A stretch of DNA of 64,000 nucleotides from Pseudomonas sp. MM211 (GTDB taxonomy: Bacteria > Pseudomonadota > Gammaproteobacteria > Pseudomonadales > Pseudomonadaceae), in the NCBI RefSeq assembly GCF_020386635.1, contig NZ_CP081942.1, positions 1,860,001 through 1,924,000 on the forward strand, in the 5' to 3' direction. The position numbers were made by a program, and so were the translations under genes. The notes beneath the pieces were generated by a model. That model ran no database searches and had not been told where the DNA came from. It saw only the letters and a program-made list of their open reading frames with translations. Below, piece by piece: positions 7,525 to 16,700 of this stretch (positions are counted from its first letter, which is position 1; each line of letters begins with the position of its first letter).

Positions 7525-8169
7525 ATGCGTCGATTGATCTGTGGCATGGCCGGCCTGCTGGCTGCTCAGTTGACTCTGGCTGCACCGCAGGTGCAGGTCG
7601 TCGGCCTGTTCCCGGGGGCTGCAGTCATTTCTGTCGATGGCCAGCGCAAGTTGGTGCGTGTGGGCCAGAGTGGGCCGGGGGGCGTGCAGGTGGTAAGCGC
7701 CGACAGCCGCAGCGCCGTGTTGCGAGTCGACGGCGTGGAGCGCAGCTACAGCCTGAGCCGTGAATACAACACCGACGGTTTCGTCGAGCCGCAGAAACAG
7801 ACCCTGAGCATCGCCCGCAGCAATGGTGGTCATTACTGGGCTGAGGGCGCGATCAATGGCCGCTCGCAGCAGTTTCTGGTCGATACCGGCGCTACTTCTG
7901 TCGCCCTCAATGAAACCCAGGCCCGTCGTCTTGGCATCGACTACCGCACGCGCGGGCAGCCGATTCAGGTCAATACCGCCAGTGGTACTGCCCGCGGATG
8001 GCGCATCACGCTCGACAAGGTGAGTGTCGGCGCGCTGCAGGTGCTGGGCGTTGAAGCCGTGGTGCTGGAAGGCGCATCGCCGAAGGAGGCGCTGCTTGGT
8101 ATGAGCTATCTCAACCGGGTTGGCTGGCGCGTGGAAAATAACCTGCTGGTGTTGGAGTCACGTCTTTAG
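7525..8169 (+). CDS. Exported retropepsin-like aspartic protease
   Basis: The 214-aa protein has a signal peptide (MRRLICGMAGLLAAQLTLAA) and a C-terminal retropepsin-like domain, about residues 100-214. The catalytic motif is FLVDTGATSVALN at about 117-129, followed by the flap-like region and LLGMSYLNRVGWRVENNLLVL, typical of the single-domain, dimeric clan AA proteases (the TIGR02281 type). The N-terminal 80 residues look like a separate small domain. It follows the solute-binding protein gene closely and is closed by a hairpin terminator at 8180. Substrate unknown. Confidence 0.85.
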   Translation: MRRLICGMAGLLAAQLTLAAPQVQVVGLFPGAAVISVDGQRKLVRVGQSGPGGVQVVSADSRSAVLRVDGVERSYSLSREYNTDGFVEPQKQTLSIARSNGGHYWAEGAINGRSQQFLVDTGATSVALNETQARRLGIDYRTRGQPIQVNTASGTARGWRITLDKVSVGALQVLGVEAVVLEGASPKEALLGMSYLNRVGWRVENNLLVLESRL

Positions 8170-8179
8170 ATGTGAAGAG

Positions 8180-8201
8180 CTGGCGACACGCATGTCGCCA
8201 G
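8180..8201 (+). terminator. Hairpin terminator after the protease gene
   Basis: CTGGCGAC at 8180-8187 pairs with GTCGCCAG at 8194-8201 around ACGCAT, followed by TTTGCTT. It lies between convergent genes and could serve either strand. Confidence 0.65.
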
Positions 8202-8214
8202 TTTGCTTACGCGG

Positions 8215-9489
8215 CTAGTGATGATCGTCCGTAGCGGCTTTCGGCATGTCGCGGTACAGCCGGCTGACCAACGGCCCGATGGACAATCCCTGCAGCAGGA
8301 TCGAGGTGAGCACGACGATATAGGTCAGGCTCAGTAGCAGGTCACGTTCCTCACCCAGTGGCAGCGACAGTGCCAGGGCTACCGATACGCCACCCCGCAA
8401 GCCGCCCCAGGTGAGGATGCGGATCGCCCCGTGGGACACCTGGCGGCGCCCGCCAGCGCTGCGGCGCATGAACAGAATGGCTGGAGCAACGGTCAGCAGA
8501 CGCGCCACCAGTACCGCGCCGCCAAGCACGAAGGCTGCGATGATGTGCAGCCACGAGAACGGCAGGAGCAGCAGCTCCAGACCGATCAGGGCGAACAGCA
8601 GTGCATTGAGAATTTCGTCGATCAACTCCCAGAAACCGTCCACGTAGCGGCGCGATTCGTCCGACATCGCATGCTTGCGGCCCATGTTGCCGATGATCAG
8701 GCCGGCCACCACCATGGCGATCGGCCCGGACACGTGCAGCCGTGCAGCCAGTGCCGCGCCGCCGAATACCAGCGCCAGGGTGAGCATCACTTCGACCTGG
8801 TACTGGTCGATGCTGCGCAGCATCAGCAGCACGCCATAGCCCAGCGCCGCGCCGAACAGCAGCCCGCCCACGGCCTCATGGATGAACAGCCAGCTCACCG
8901 TCCCCAGCGTCGGCGTACTGCCCAGTTGCAGGATGCCGAGCAGGATGGTGAACACCACCACTGCGGTGCCGTCATTGAACAACGACTCGCCGACGATGGT
9001 GGTCGCCAGCGGCTTTGGTGCGCCCGACGACTTGAGAATGCCCATCACCGCAATCGGGTCGGTAGGCGAGATCAATGCGCCGAACAGCAGGCAGTAGATG
9101 AAATCCACGTGCCAGCCGAACAGGGCAAAGATGTAGAACGCCAGTGTGCCGATCACGCTGGTGGCGATCAGTACGCCGACGGTAGCCAGTAAGCCGATGG
9201 GCCACTTGTAGCTGCGCAGGTCGCTCAAGTCCACGTGCAGGGCACCGGCGAACAGCAGGGCCGGCAGGAACCAGGTCATGAGAATGTCGGAGAAATCGAT
9301 GCGGCGAATGATTTCCTGGGCTTCCAGCTCGATCAGCGGGTAGCCGAGCTGGCTCAGGCCCTGGGCGATCAGCGAAAAGATCAGCGCGGTGGCCATCACG
9401 CCAATGGTCGGCGGCAGGCGGATGAAGCGGTAGTTGACGTAGGTGAGCAGGGTAGTGAGGACGATGAAGGCGGCTACGAGGTCGAGCAC
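8215..9489 (-). CDS. nhaP: Na+/H+ antiporter, CPA1 (NhaP-like) family
   Basis: This inner-membrane cation/proton antiporter has 424 aa and about 12 hydrophobic segments. The CPA1 core GALISPTDPIAVMGIL carries the conserved aspartate, preceded by WFLPALLFAGALHVDL and followed by VGESLFNDGTAVVVF, the ND motif of this superfamily. I start at GTG 9489, with AAGGAGA just upstream on that strand; the frame is open another 176 codons but in non-coding-like sequence. It is divergent from the osmoprotectant transporter, an arrangement I recall from P. aeruginosa (nhaP beside the opuC genes), consistent with salt stress roles. Confidence 0.9.
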   Translation of the reverse strand: MLDLVAAFIVLTTLLTYVNYRFIRLPPTIGVMATALIFSLIAQGLSQLGYPLIELEAQEIIRRIDFSDILMTWFLPALLFAGALHVDLSDLRSYKWPIGLLATVGVLIATSVIGTLAFYIFALFGWHVDFIYCLLFGALISPTDPIAVMGILKSSGAPKPLATTIVGESLFNDGTAVVVFTILLGILQLGSTPTLGTVSWLFIHEAVGGLLFGAALGYGVLLMLRSIDQYQVEVMLTLALVFGGAALAARLHVSGPIAMVVAGLIIGNMGRKHAMSDESRRYVDGFWELIDEILNALLFALIGLELLLLPFSWLHIIAAFVLGGAVLVARLLTVAPAILFMRRSAGGRRQVSHGAIRILTWGGLRGGVSVALALSLPLGEERDLLLSLTYIVVLTSILLQGLSIGPLVSRLYRDMPKAATDDHH

Positions 9490-9795
9490 AAGGTCTCCTT
9501 TGAGAGCTGGGTTTCGCCATCCCGGCGAGTACCACGGAGGGCCGATGATACCTGGCTTGTAACTGGATGTGTGGCGCTGGTGGGCGTTCGCACATGGCAG
9601 AACGATGGCAAAAGGGTTGAACCGCAGCAGCGTATGAGCGGTCGAGTACACATGGGCCGGGAGGCTGTGAGGCACATCTGCAGAGGCATGCAGAGAGTCT
9701 GACGAGTTGTTTTTCCTTCCGGTGTTTGACGGCTGACGCGCAACGCGTCCGGCCAGCTCGACGGGCTGATGCCCGTTGCTGATTGGAGTCGAAAC
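9490..9795. other. Divergent intergenic region nhaP / osmoprotectant operon
   Basis: These 306 bases hold no convincing gene. Just before the transporter operon are two short hairpins: GACGCG/CGCGTC at 9735-9749 with a 3-base loop, and ACGGGC/GCCCGT at 9761-9776 with a TGAT loop. They would lie in the 5' leader of the operon mRNA. I cannot place promoters with confidence. Confidence 0.45.
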
Positions 9796-10509
9796 ATGCT
9801 GAAAAGCTTGGGCAAGGTGCTGCTGGGCGCTGTGGCGCTGGTTGCGGTACTGGCCTTGCTGATCCACTGGATCACCCCCGCAGTGCTCGCTTCGCACCGC
9901 GAAGACCTCATCTTCTACCTGCAGGCGCATCTGTATCTGGTGTTCCTGTCGATGTTCGCAGCGCTGGCGGTGGGAATCCCCGCGGGCATCCTGCTCAGTC
10001 GACCGGGGCGCGAGCACAGTGCCGAGCGCATCATGCAGGTGTTCAACGTGGGCAACACCGTGCCGCCGCTGGCGGTGCTGGCGATTGCCCTGTCCATCGT
10101 CGGTATCGGCAATGGCCCGGCGGTGCTCGCACTGTTTCTCGCCTCATTGCTGCCCATCGTGCGTAACACCTATGAAGGTTTGCGCAACGTGCCGGGTTCG
10201 CTGAAGGAGGCGGCCACCGGTATCGGCATGACACCCGGCCAGGTGCTCTGGCAGGTCGAATTGCCCAACGCCGTACCGATCATCGTTGGCGGCGTGCGCG
10301 TCGCGCTGGCGCTGAACGTTGGCACTGCACCGCTGGTTTTTCTGATCGGCGCCAACAGCCTCGGCAGTCTGATCTTTCCGGCTATTGCCCTGGAAGATCA
10401 GCCATTGCTGATTCTGGGCGCGGCAGCCACTGCCCTGCTGGCGCTGCTGCTCGACGGCCTGGTGGCCGCGGTCAGCCGTTTCTGGTTCGAGCGAGGCCTG
10501 GCCCGCTAA
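9796..10509 (+). CDS. Osmoprotectant (betaine/choline/carnitine-type) ABC transporter permease
   Basis: First permease of a four-gene OpuC/YehXYZW-type importer, 237 aa with about six membrane spans. The permease loop that contacts the ATPase is visible as SLKEAATGIGMTPGQVLWQVELPNAVPIIVGGVR (about 134-167). The first span covers residues 7-25. ATG 9796 follows TTGGAGTC. Its stop overlaps a possible upstream start of the next gene (TAATG). Two permeases flank the binding-protein gene, the order I recall for P. aeruginosa OpuC. Osmolyte specificity cannot be read from sequence. Confidence 0.9.
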   Translation: MLKSLGKVLLGAVALVAVLALLIHWITPAVLASHREDLIFYLQAHLYLVFLSMFAALAVGIPAGILLSRPGREHSAERIMQVFNVGNTVPPLAVLAIALSIVGIGNGPAVLALFLASLLPIVRNTYEGLRNVPGSLKEAATGIGMTPGQVLWQVELPNAVPIIVGGVRVALALNVGTAPLVFLIGANSLGSLIFPAIALEDQPLLILGAAATALLALLLDGLVAAVSRFWFERGLAR

Positions 10510-10520
10510 TGGAGACCTTG

Positions 10521-11411
10521 ATGAAGTCATTTGTTCTTGGCCTCGGCATGCTACTGGCCGCTACCAGCCAGGCGGCGGAAATTCGCATCGGCGCCAAGGT
10601 ATTTACCGAGCAGGCGATCCTCTCGGAACTCACCGCGCAGTACCTGCAGCCCCACGGCTATCAGTCGCGCATCGTCGGCAATCTGGGCAGCACCATTGCC
10701 TGGAATGCCATGAAGAACGGCCAACTGGATCTGACCTGGGAATACACCGGTACCTCGCTGGTGGCCTACAACAAGGTGACCGAGCGCCTCGACAAGGAAG
10801 CTGCCTACGCACGGGTCAAGGAGCTGGATGCCAAGACCGGTGCAATCTGGCTGACGCCGACCCGCTTCAACAACACCTATGCCCTGGCACTGCCGGAGAA
10901 GGTCGCCGAGGAGCACCCCGATATCAAAAACATCAGCGACCTGGCCGAAGCCACGCAGCAATCGGGTGACGGCAATCGCCTGCTGGCACTGGATATCGAA
11001 TTCGCCAACCGCTCCGACGGCCTCGATGGGCTGGTCAAGGAGTATGGCCTGACCTTCACCCGTAACGAGATCCGCCAGATGGATCCTGGCCTGGTCTACA
11101 CCGCGCTGCGCAACGGTCAGGTGTTCGTCGGCCTGGTGTACACCACCGATGGCCGTCTGGACTCCTTTGGCCTGCGCCTGCTTGAGGACGACAAGGGCTA
11201 CTTCCCTGACTACACCGCAGCCCCTGTGGTGAATGCCGACTACCTGAAGGAGCACCCTGATCTGGAGGCCCTGCTCAAACCCCTGGCCGAGCGCCTGGAC
11301 GACGCCACCATGCGTCGCCTCAACGCCCGCGTCGATGTCGACCGCGAGACACCCGCTGCGGTGGCCGCCGATTTCCTTCGTGAACAGAAACTGATCGAGG
11401 GGGATCGTTGA
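10521..11411 (+). CDS. Osmoprotectant ABC transporter substrate-binding protein
   Basis: Periplasmic binding protein of the OpuAC/OpuC type, 296 aa. The N-terminus is a signal peptide (MKSFVLGLGMLLAATSQA), followed by IRIGAKVFTEQAILSEL and GNLGSTIAWNAMKNGQLDL, typical of quaternary-amine binders. Later segments TWEYTGTSLVAY and YTTDGRLDSFGL also fit. An ATG at 10509 would overlap the permease stop, but GGAGA at 10511-10515 sits correctly for ATG 10521 and gives a normal signal peptide. It is followed one base later by the second permease gene. Confidence 0.93.
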   Translation: MKSFVLGLGMLLAATSQAAEIRIGAKVFTEQAILSELTAQYLQPHGYQSRIVGNLGSTIAWNAMKNGQLDLTWEYTGTSLVAYNKVTERLDKEAAYARVKELDAKTGAIWLTPTRFNNTYALALPEKVAEEHPDIKNISDLAEATQQSGDGNRLLALDIEFANRSDGLDGLVKEYGLTFTRNEIRQMDPGLVYTALRNGQVFVGLVYTTDGRLDSFGLRLLEDDKGYFPDYTAAPVVNADYLKEHPDLEALLKPLAERLDDATMRRLNARVDVDRETPAAVAADFLREQKLIEGDR

Positions 11412-11412
11412 T

Positions 11413-12072
11413 ATGGATTTCATGACCGCTTTTCAGCATATCGACTGGGCACAAGTCGTCAGCCTGACCGGTGAGCACATCGCCCTGGTGGGCATCGCCG
11501 TTGGCCTGGCGATCGTCATTGGTGTGCCGCTGGGCATTCTGATGACCCGCTTCCCGTGGATTGCCGGGCCGCTGCAGGGCGCCGCTACCGTGGTGCTGAC
11601 GCTGCCGGCCATCGCGCTGTTCGGGCTACTGTTGCCGTTCTACTCGCAGTTCGGCCAGGGCCTCGGGCCGCTGCCGGCCGTCACCGCCGTGTTCCTCTAT
11701 TCACTGCTGCCGATCCTGCGCAACACCTACCTGGCGTTGAGCAGCGTCGAGCCGGGCATTCGCGAGGCGGGTAAAGGCATCGGCATGAGTTTCTGGCAGC
11801 GCCTGCGCATGGTCGAGCTGCCCATCGCCGTGCCGGTCATTCTGGCTGGCGTGCGCACCGCCGTGGTGATGAACATCGGTGTGATGACCATCGCCGCCAC
11901 CATTGGCGCTGGCGGCCTTGGCGTGCTGATTCTCACGGCCATCAGTCGCAGCGACATGGCCACCCTTCTCGTCGGCGCGGTGCTGGTGAGCCTGCTCGCC
12001 ATCGTCGCCGACCTGTTTTTGCAGTGGCTGCAGAAAACGCTCACTCCCCGTGGCCTGAAAGCCGCCCACTGA
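11413..12072 (+). CDS. Osmoprotectant ABC transporter permease (second)
   Basis: The second inner-membrane permease, 219 aa with about six spans. The ATPase-contact loop reads SVEPGIREAGKGIGMSFWQRLRMVELPIAVPVILAGVRT (about 112-150), and LPAIALFGLLLPF is typical of the OpuCB/ProW group. It starts one base after the binding-protein stop. It is shorter than the first permease and should pair with it as a heterodimer. Confidence 0.92.
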   Translation: MDFMTAFQHIDWAQVVSLTGEHIALVGIAVGLAIVIGVPLGILMTRFPWIAGPLQGAATVVLTLPAIALFGLLLPFYSQFGQGLGPLPAVTAVFLYSLLPILRNTYLALSSVEPGIREAGKGIGMSFWQRLRMVELPIAVPVILAGVRTAVVMNIGVMTIAATIGAGGLGVLILTAISRSDMATLLVGAVLVSLLAIVADLFLQWLQKTLTPRGLKAAH

Positions 12073-12082
12073 GGATTCGGAC

Positions 12083-13237
12083 ATGATTCAACTCGATAAA
12101 CTGACCAAGAAATTTCACCAGAAAGGCAAAGACGTCGTAGCCGTCAACGAAGTCAGCCTGACCGTCGACGAAGGGCAGATCTGCGTGTTTCTCGGCCCGT
12201 CCGGTTGTGGCAAGAGCACCACGCTGAAGATGATCAACCGGCTTATCGAACCGACCTCCGGGCGGGTGCTGATCAACGGCGAAGACACCACCGGCATCGA
12301 CGAAGTGACCCTGCGTCGCAACATCGGTTATGTGATCCAGCAGATCGGTCTGTTCCCCAACATGACCATCGAGGAGAACATCACCGTGGTGCCCAAGTTG
12401 CTCGGTTGGGACAAGAAGCGTTGCCACGAGCGGGCGGTCGAGCTGATGAGCATGGTGCAACTGGAGCCCAAGCAATACCTGTCGCGCTATCCCCGTGAGC
12501 TGTCCGGTGGCCAGCAACAGCGTATCGGCGTGATCCGTGCCCTGGCAGCCGATGCACCGGTACTGCTGATGGACGAACCCTTCGGCGCGGTCGACCCGGT
12601 CAACCGCGACGCCATCCAGAACGAGTTCTTCCAGATGCAGCGGGCGCTCAACAAGACCGTGATCATGGTCAGCCACGACATCGACGAAGCCATCAAACTG
12701 GGCGACAAGATCGCCATCTTCAAGGATGGCAAGCTGCTCCAGTTCGATCACCCGGATACCCTGTTGGCGCATCCTGCAGACGACTTCGTCAGCGGTTTCG
12801 TCGGTCAGGACAGCACCCTCAAGCGCCTGCTGCTGATCCGTGCCGAAGACGCTGCCGACGATGCCCCGTCGGTGTTGCCGGAAACCGCAGTCGCCGACGC
12901 CGTGGAATTGATGGAAGAGCATGACCGCCGCCACCTGGTGGTGACCGATGCGCAGAAGAAGGCCCTCGGCTACATTCGCCGCCGTGACCTGCGCGGGCAG
13001 GGCGGCTCGGTACAGCCATTCCTGCAGCCGTTCAACGCCACCGCCTCCCACGACGAACACCTGCGCATCCTGCTGTCGCGCATGTACGAGTTCAACCGCT
13101 CCTGGCTACCGGTGCTCAGCGCCGACAACGACTTCCTTGGCGAAGTCACCCAGGAATCCATCGCCGATTACCTCAGCTCCGGGCGCTCGCGCGGCAAGAG
13201 CAGCATCGTCTCGCCGGCGGAGCAGGTGGCGGGTTAG
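12083..13237 (+). CDS. Osmoprotectant ABC transporter ATP-binding protein with CBS domains
   Basis: ATPase subunit of the OpuCA/ProV type, 384 aa. Walker A GPSGCGKST is at 38-46, the signature LSGGQQQRIGV at about 139-149, and Walker B VLLMDEPFGAVD follows with its switch histidine in MVSHDIDEA. The last 130 residues hold a pair of CBS domains (VADAVELMEEHDRRHLVV and ILLSRMYEFNRSWLPVLS), which in this family sense ionic strength or nucleotides and gate transport. The length fits the CBS-containing class. It ends the operon. Confidence 0.94.
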   Translation: MIQLDKLTKKFHQKGKDVVAVNEVSLTVDEGQICVFLGPSGCGKSTTLKMINRLIEPTSGRVLINGEDTTGIDEVTLRRNIGYVIQQIGLFPNMTIEENITVVPKLLGWDKKRCHERAVELMSMVQLEPKQYLSRYPRELSGGQQQRIGVIRALAADAPVLLMDEPFGAVDPVNRDAIQNEFFQMQRALNKTVIMVSHDIDEAIKLGDKIAIFKDGKLLQFDHPDTLLAHPADDFVSGFVGQDSTLKRLLLIRAEDAADDAPSVLPETAVADAVELMEEHDRRHLVVTDAQKKALGYIRRRDLRGQGGSVQPFLQPFNATASHDEHLRILLSRMYEFNRSWLPVLSADNDFLGEVTQESIADYLSSGRSRGKSSIVSPAEQVAG

Positions 13238-13318
13238 GGCGGGCAGGATCTTCCCGCGATCCGCGCCCGCTCCCGGCTGGCGCGCGGCATTTCCCCCATC
13301 CATGTGGGGCACGCAGGG

Positions 13319-13715
13319 GTGAGAGCGGTTCTGCTGTTCTGCCTGTGACTGCTGGGTGGGCCTTTGTTGGCTGACGAGTCGAAGCATGCGCTGTGAATTA
13401 CCGAGGCCTAGCGCCTGATTGAGCACGCATCCACGGTGGAGCTCTCGGAGCTGCTTGGCGCGTTGCGCATTGGCGATTGGCAACAGGTGGGCCTCCCTGA
13501 TGTGAACATCCCGCGTGCGTGGAGGGCATACAGAGCACTTGGTATCGCCTGGAACTGGACAATGCGCTGGCCAGCGCGTCGCCACCGTTTCTGTATTTGC
13601 CGCGTTGGCAGGCGGTAGGTCAGGTGGCGTTGTATGGCGATGGCTAACTGCTCTGGCGCCTCCGTGGCGATCCGGTATGGATTGGATTCAATCGGCCAGT
13701 TCTGGTGGCTTCCGC
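13319..13715 (+). pseudogene. Decayed remnant of an exported sensor protein
   Basis: Translation from GTG 13319 gives a signal-peptide-like start (VRAVLLFCL, stop, LLGGPLLADESKHAL) interrupted by stops at 13346, 13394 and 13409. It then runs into a readable stretch, RLIEHASTVELSELLGALRI and GDWQQVGLPDV. After a frame change the sequence resumes as STWYRLELDNALASASPPFL then YLPRWQAVGQVALYGDG, a stop at 13645, and LLWRLRGDPVWIGFNRPVL. This looks like the periplasmic N-terminus of a Pseudomonas membrane sensor (the type ahead of 7TM histidine kinase or GGDEF modules) with the rest deleted. Four stops and a frameshift argue against sequencing error. The family assignment is by pattern only. Confidence 0.6.
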
Positions 13716-13765
13716 TAACACCACCCTGAGCTCCCTGATAAGCGTTGTGCTTGTTTGGTCGCTGT

Positions 13766-16700
13766 TCAGAATCCGATGGATACACCCAGGCGGAGGCTAT
13801 TGTCCGTAACGCTTTCGCCGACGCGCCCACTGTAGTCCAGTGTTACGTTCACTTTTGCGGTCAGTTGCGCGCTGAGACCGAGCCTAGCTGTGGCACTGTT
13901 GCGCTCTGTGGGCGTACCGCGTACGCGAAAGATTTCGCCGCTGGCAAGGCCGTGGCGGCTATCGGCAGAAGCGTCGCGGAGCGCGCGTTGCCAGCCAAGG
14001 CTGCCTTGCAGGCTCACTGGGGTATTGCCCAGCCTGCCGAGCGGCAGGACACCATTAACGCCCAGCGTCGAGTAGCTTAGATCGTGTTTCTCGCGGCGAG
14101 CCTGCAGGGCGCTGTCGCCACCGCGTTCGCGGAAACCGTCCCGCTCGACCTGGGCATGGGCAAGGCCGATGAAGGGCTCTACCTGATAGTCTGCAAACTG
14201 CAGACGATAGCCCAGCTCGGCGAAAGCCTGTGTGGTATTGGCAGCGTAGCTAACGTGGGTTTGCTCGCTGAATGTCCCCGCCTTGACCTTGCGTCGTGTG
14301 CTGACGTCATGCCAGGAGCGTGCCGCGCCCGTTCGCAGCTTGATGGCATTCCATTCAGCGCTGGCATAGACGGCCAGGGAGCGTGAGTCGATGTCTGCCG
14401 ACGCGTCGCGGCCGTCCTTGATGTCAGTTTTACCCAGGCCAACGGCTGCGCCGACTTGCCAGTTATCGCCGAGGGCCAGGTCGCCACCGAGCAGTGTTCC
14501 GTTGCTATCGCGATTCAGGTTGCTGGCATTGCCGTCGTCTTCATTCTGTGCCTGTCCACCATAGCCTTGTAGCCATAGGTTCACGCCGTCTCCGCTGTTG
14601 AGCCGCCCGCTACCTGCCAGCAGATGCTGAGCGGCCAACAGGCGTGCATTGATGCCGTCGCGCAGGTAGCGACTATCGTCGAGCAGCGCGCTTTGCAGGC
14701 TGGCGTGCAATTCGCCGGACAGGCTGTCGAAGGCGAGCCGCGCACCATCCGGGTCGAGTACGCTGACCGCCCTGTAGACACGCTGCTCTACACCGGCCGA
14801 CTCGACCGCATCGGCCGTGGCGCGCTGGTTGTAAGTATGGGCCACGCTGTCGAAGCGAACGTCGTTGCGCAGCAACGTCAGGTGCACCTCGTTGGCAAGG
14901 CTGTAGTCCAGGCTCGTGGTCAAGAAGGCTAGGTTGCTGCTCACCGCAGCGAAGGTTCCGTCGACCCGACCTGCGCTGATGATTGTGTAAGTGGTCGCCG
15001 CTGACCAATCGCCGAGATTGGCGAGCACTTGTAAGGTGGTTCCACCGAGGTCGACGGTCTGAGTACTGATCAGCCGATCCGAGGTGCCGCTGGGATCGAC
15101 CTCAATTTCGAACGTCGACCCCGCGGCAAAACTCAGGTTGCCGTCCACGGTAAGGGTACCGATGGAGTTGCCGGGGGCCAAGGTCGAGCCATTGAGCATC
15201 TGCACGTCACCTATGATCCGTCCGTGCCCGCCGAGGCGGGTGTCAGCGGCGCTGATCAGCACACTGCTTAATGTAGCAACGCTGCCGGCCGAACCGCCGA
15301 CGATCAGGCTGCCTGATTCGATCAGCGTGCCACTGCCTGCGCTGCTGTTGGTTTCGATGATCAACTTGCCGGTACCGGTCTTGCGCAGGGCGCCGCTGCC
15401 GGACAGTCTGTTGTTCAGTATGCCGTCGAATTGCTGGTCGATGATCAGGGTGGCGTCATTGACGATGGCGCCGCTACCAAAGCTGCCTATGTCGCCAGTC
15501 AAGCTGCCGCTGACGATTCGGGTACCACCCTGATAGCTGTTGCCATTGCCAAGGGTGAGATTGCTGCTCCCCGTTTGCACTACCTGGCCAGTACCCGAGA
15601 TGGTGTCCAGGTAAATGATGTCATCACTGCGATCAAAGTTAAGGGTGGCGTTGTTGAGGATAGTGCCGCTGATACTGCCGGTTGTACCGCTGTTACCGAT
15701 CTGCAGGGTGCCTGCACTGATTTGGGTACCGCCGGTATGCTGATTGTCGCCAGTGATAATCAGCGTGCCGCTGCCTGCCTGATTAACGCGCCCGGTGCCG
15801 GTGATGTTGCCTGCATAGGTGAGGGTGTCGCTGCGATTGAAGCTTAGGGCCGCGTTGTTGCTGATATTGCCGGTGATACTGCCAGTAGTACCGCCATTGC
15901 CGATCTGCAGATTGCCTGTACTGATCTGAGTACCTCCGGTGTGGTTGTTAATGCCGGTGAGGATCAGTGTGCCCGTGCCGCTTTTGATCAGTTGCCCTGT
16001 GCCTGATTGGGTGCCGTTGAGTTGGGCGCTGTTCGAGTGGTTGAACACCAGTGTGGCGTGGTTGACCACATTTCCGTTTAGCGAACTACCGCTTCCTCCA
16101 CTGCCTACCTGCAGAGTGCCTTGGGCAATGGTGGTCATACCTGTATAGGTATGGTTGCCGAGTAGTGTCAGGGTTCCGGCCCCCGCTTTGCTCAGATTGC
16201 CAGTACCGCTGATGGAGCCGCTATAGGTGCCGGCTTGAGACTGGTCGAACACCAGATGGGCAGTAGTGCTGAGGTTGCCATTGCCAAAACTGTTCGTCGA
16301 ACCGATCAAGGTGCCGCCCAGCACGCTCCAGTTGCGGCTATTGTGGTTGGTACCGGTCAGTGTCCAGGTACTGCTTCCCGTCTTCTCGAATGATGTGAAA
16401 TTGAGCAACTGCGTGCCGATGGAACCCAGGTCGAAGCTGGCCTGGCTAGTACCGCCCAGTACCAGCGCATTGCCGGTACCTGTAGACGCCACGTTGCCCT
16501 GGAACGAATACCCAGCGTGCAACTCAAGGCGATTGTTGTTACCCAGGAGTCTTACCGACTCCGCATAGCGTCCGTCGGTAGCGCTCAGGCCTCCGCTGAT
16601 CAAACCAGTGACAATCAGTCTGTTGTCATTGCCCTGCAGGCGAACACCTGCGGCGCCCATGCCGCCTATACCGTTGCGGGTGCTGTCGGGTGCGCTACCG

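Noticed and set aside
13740..14080. Small plus-strand frame at the end of the decayed sensor region
   Set aside because: It runs into the 3' end of the autotransporter gene and has no family pattern, so I treat it as noise.
15596..16207. Regular repeats that might be mistaken for a CRISPR or a minisatellite
   Set aside because: They are 204 bp, in frame, and encode 68-residue PATR-type protein repeats without spacers.
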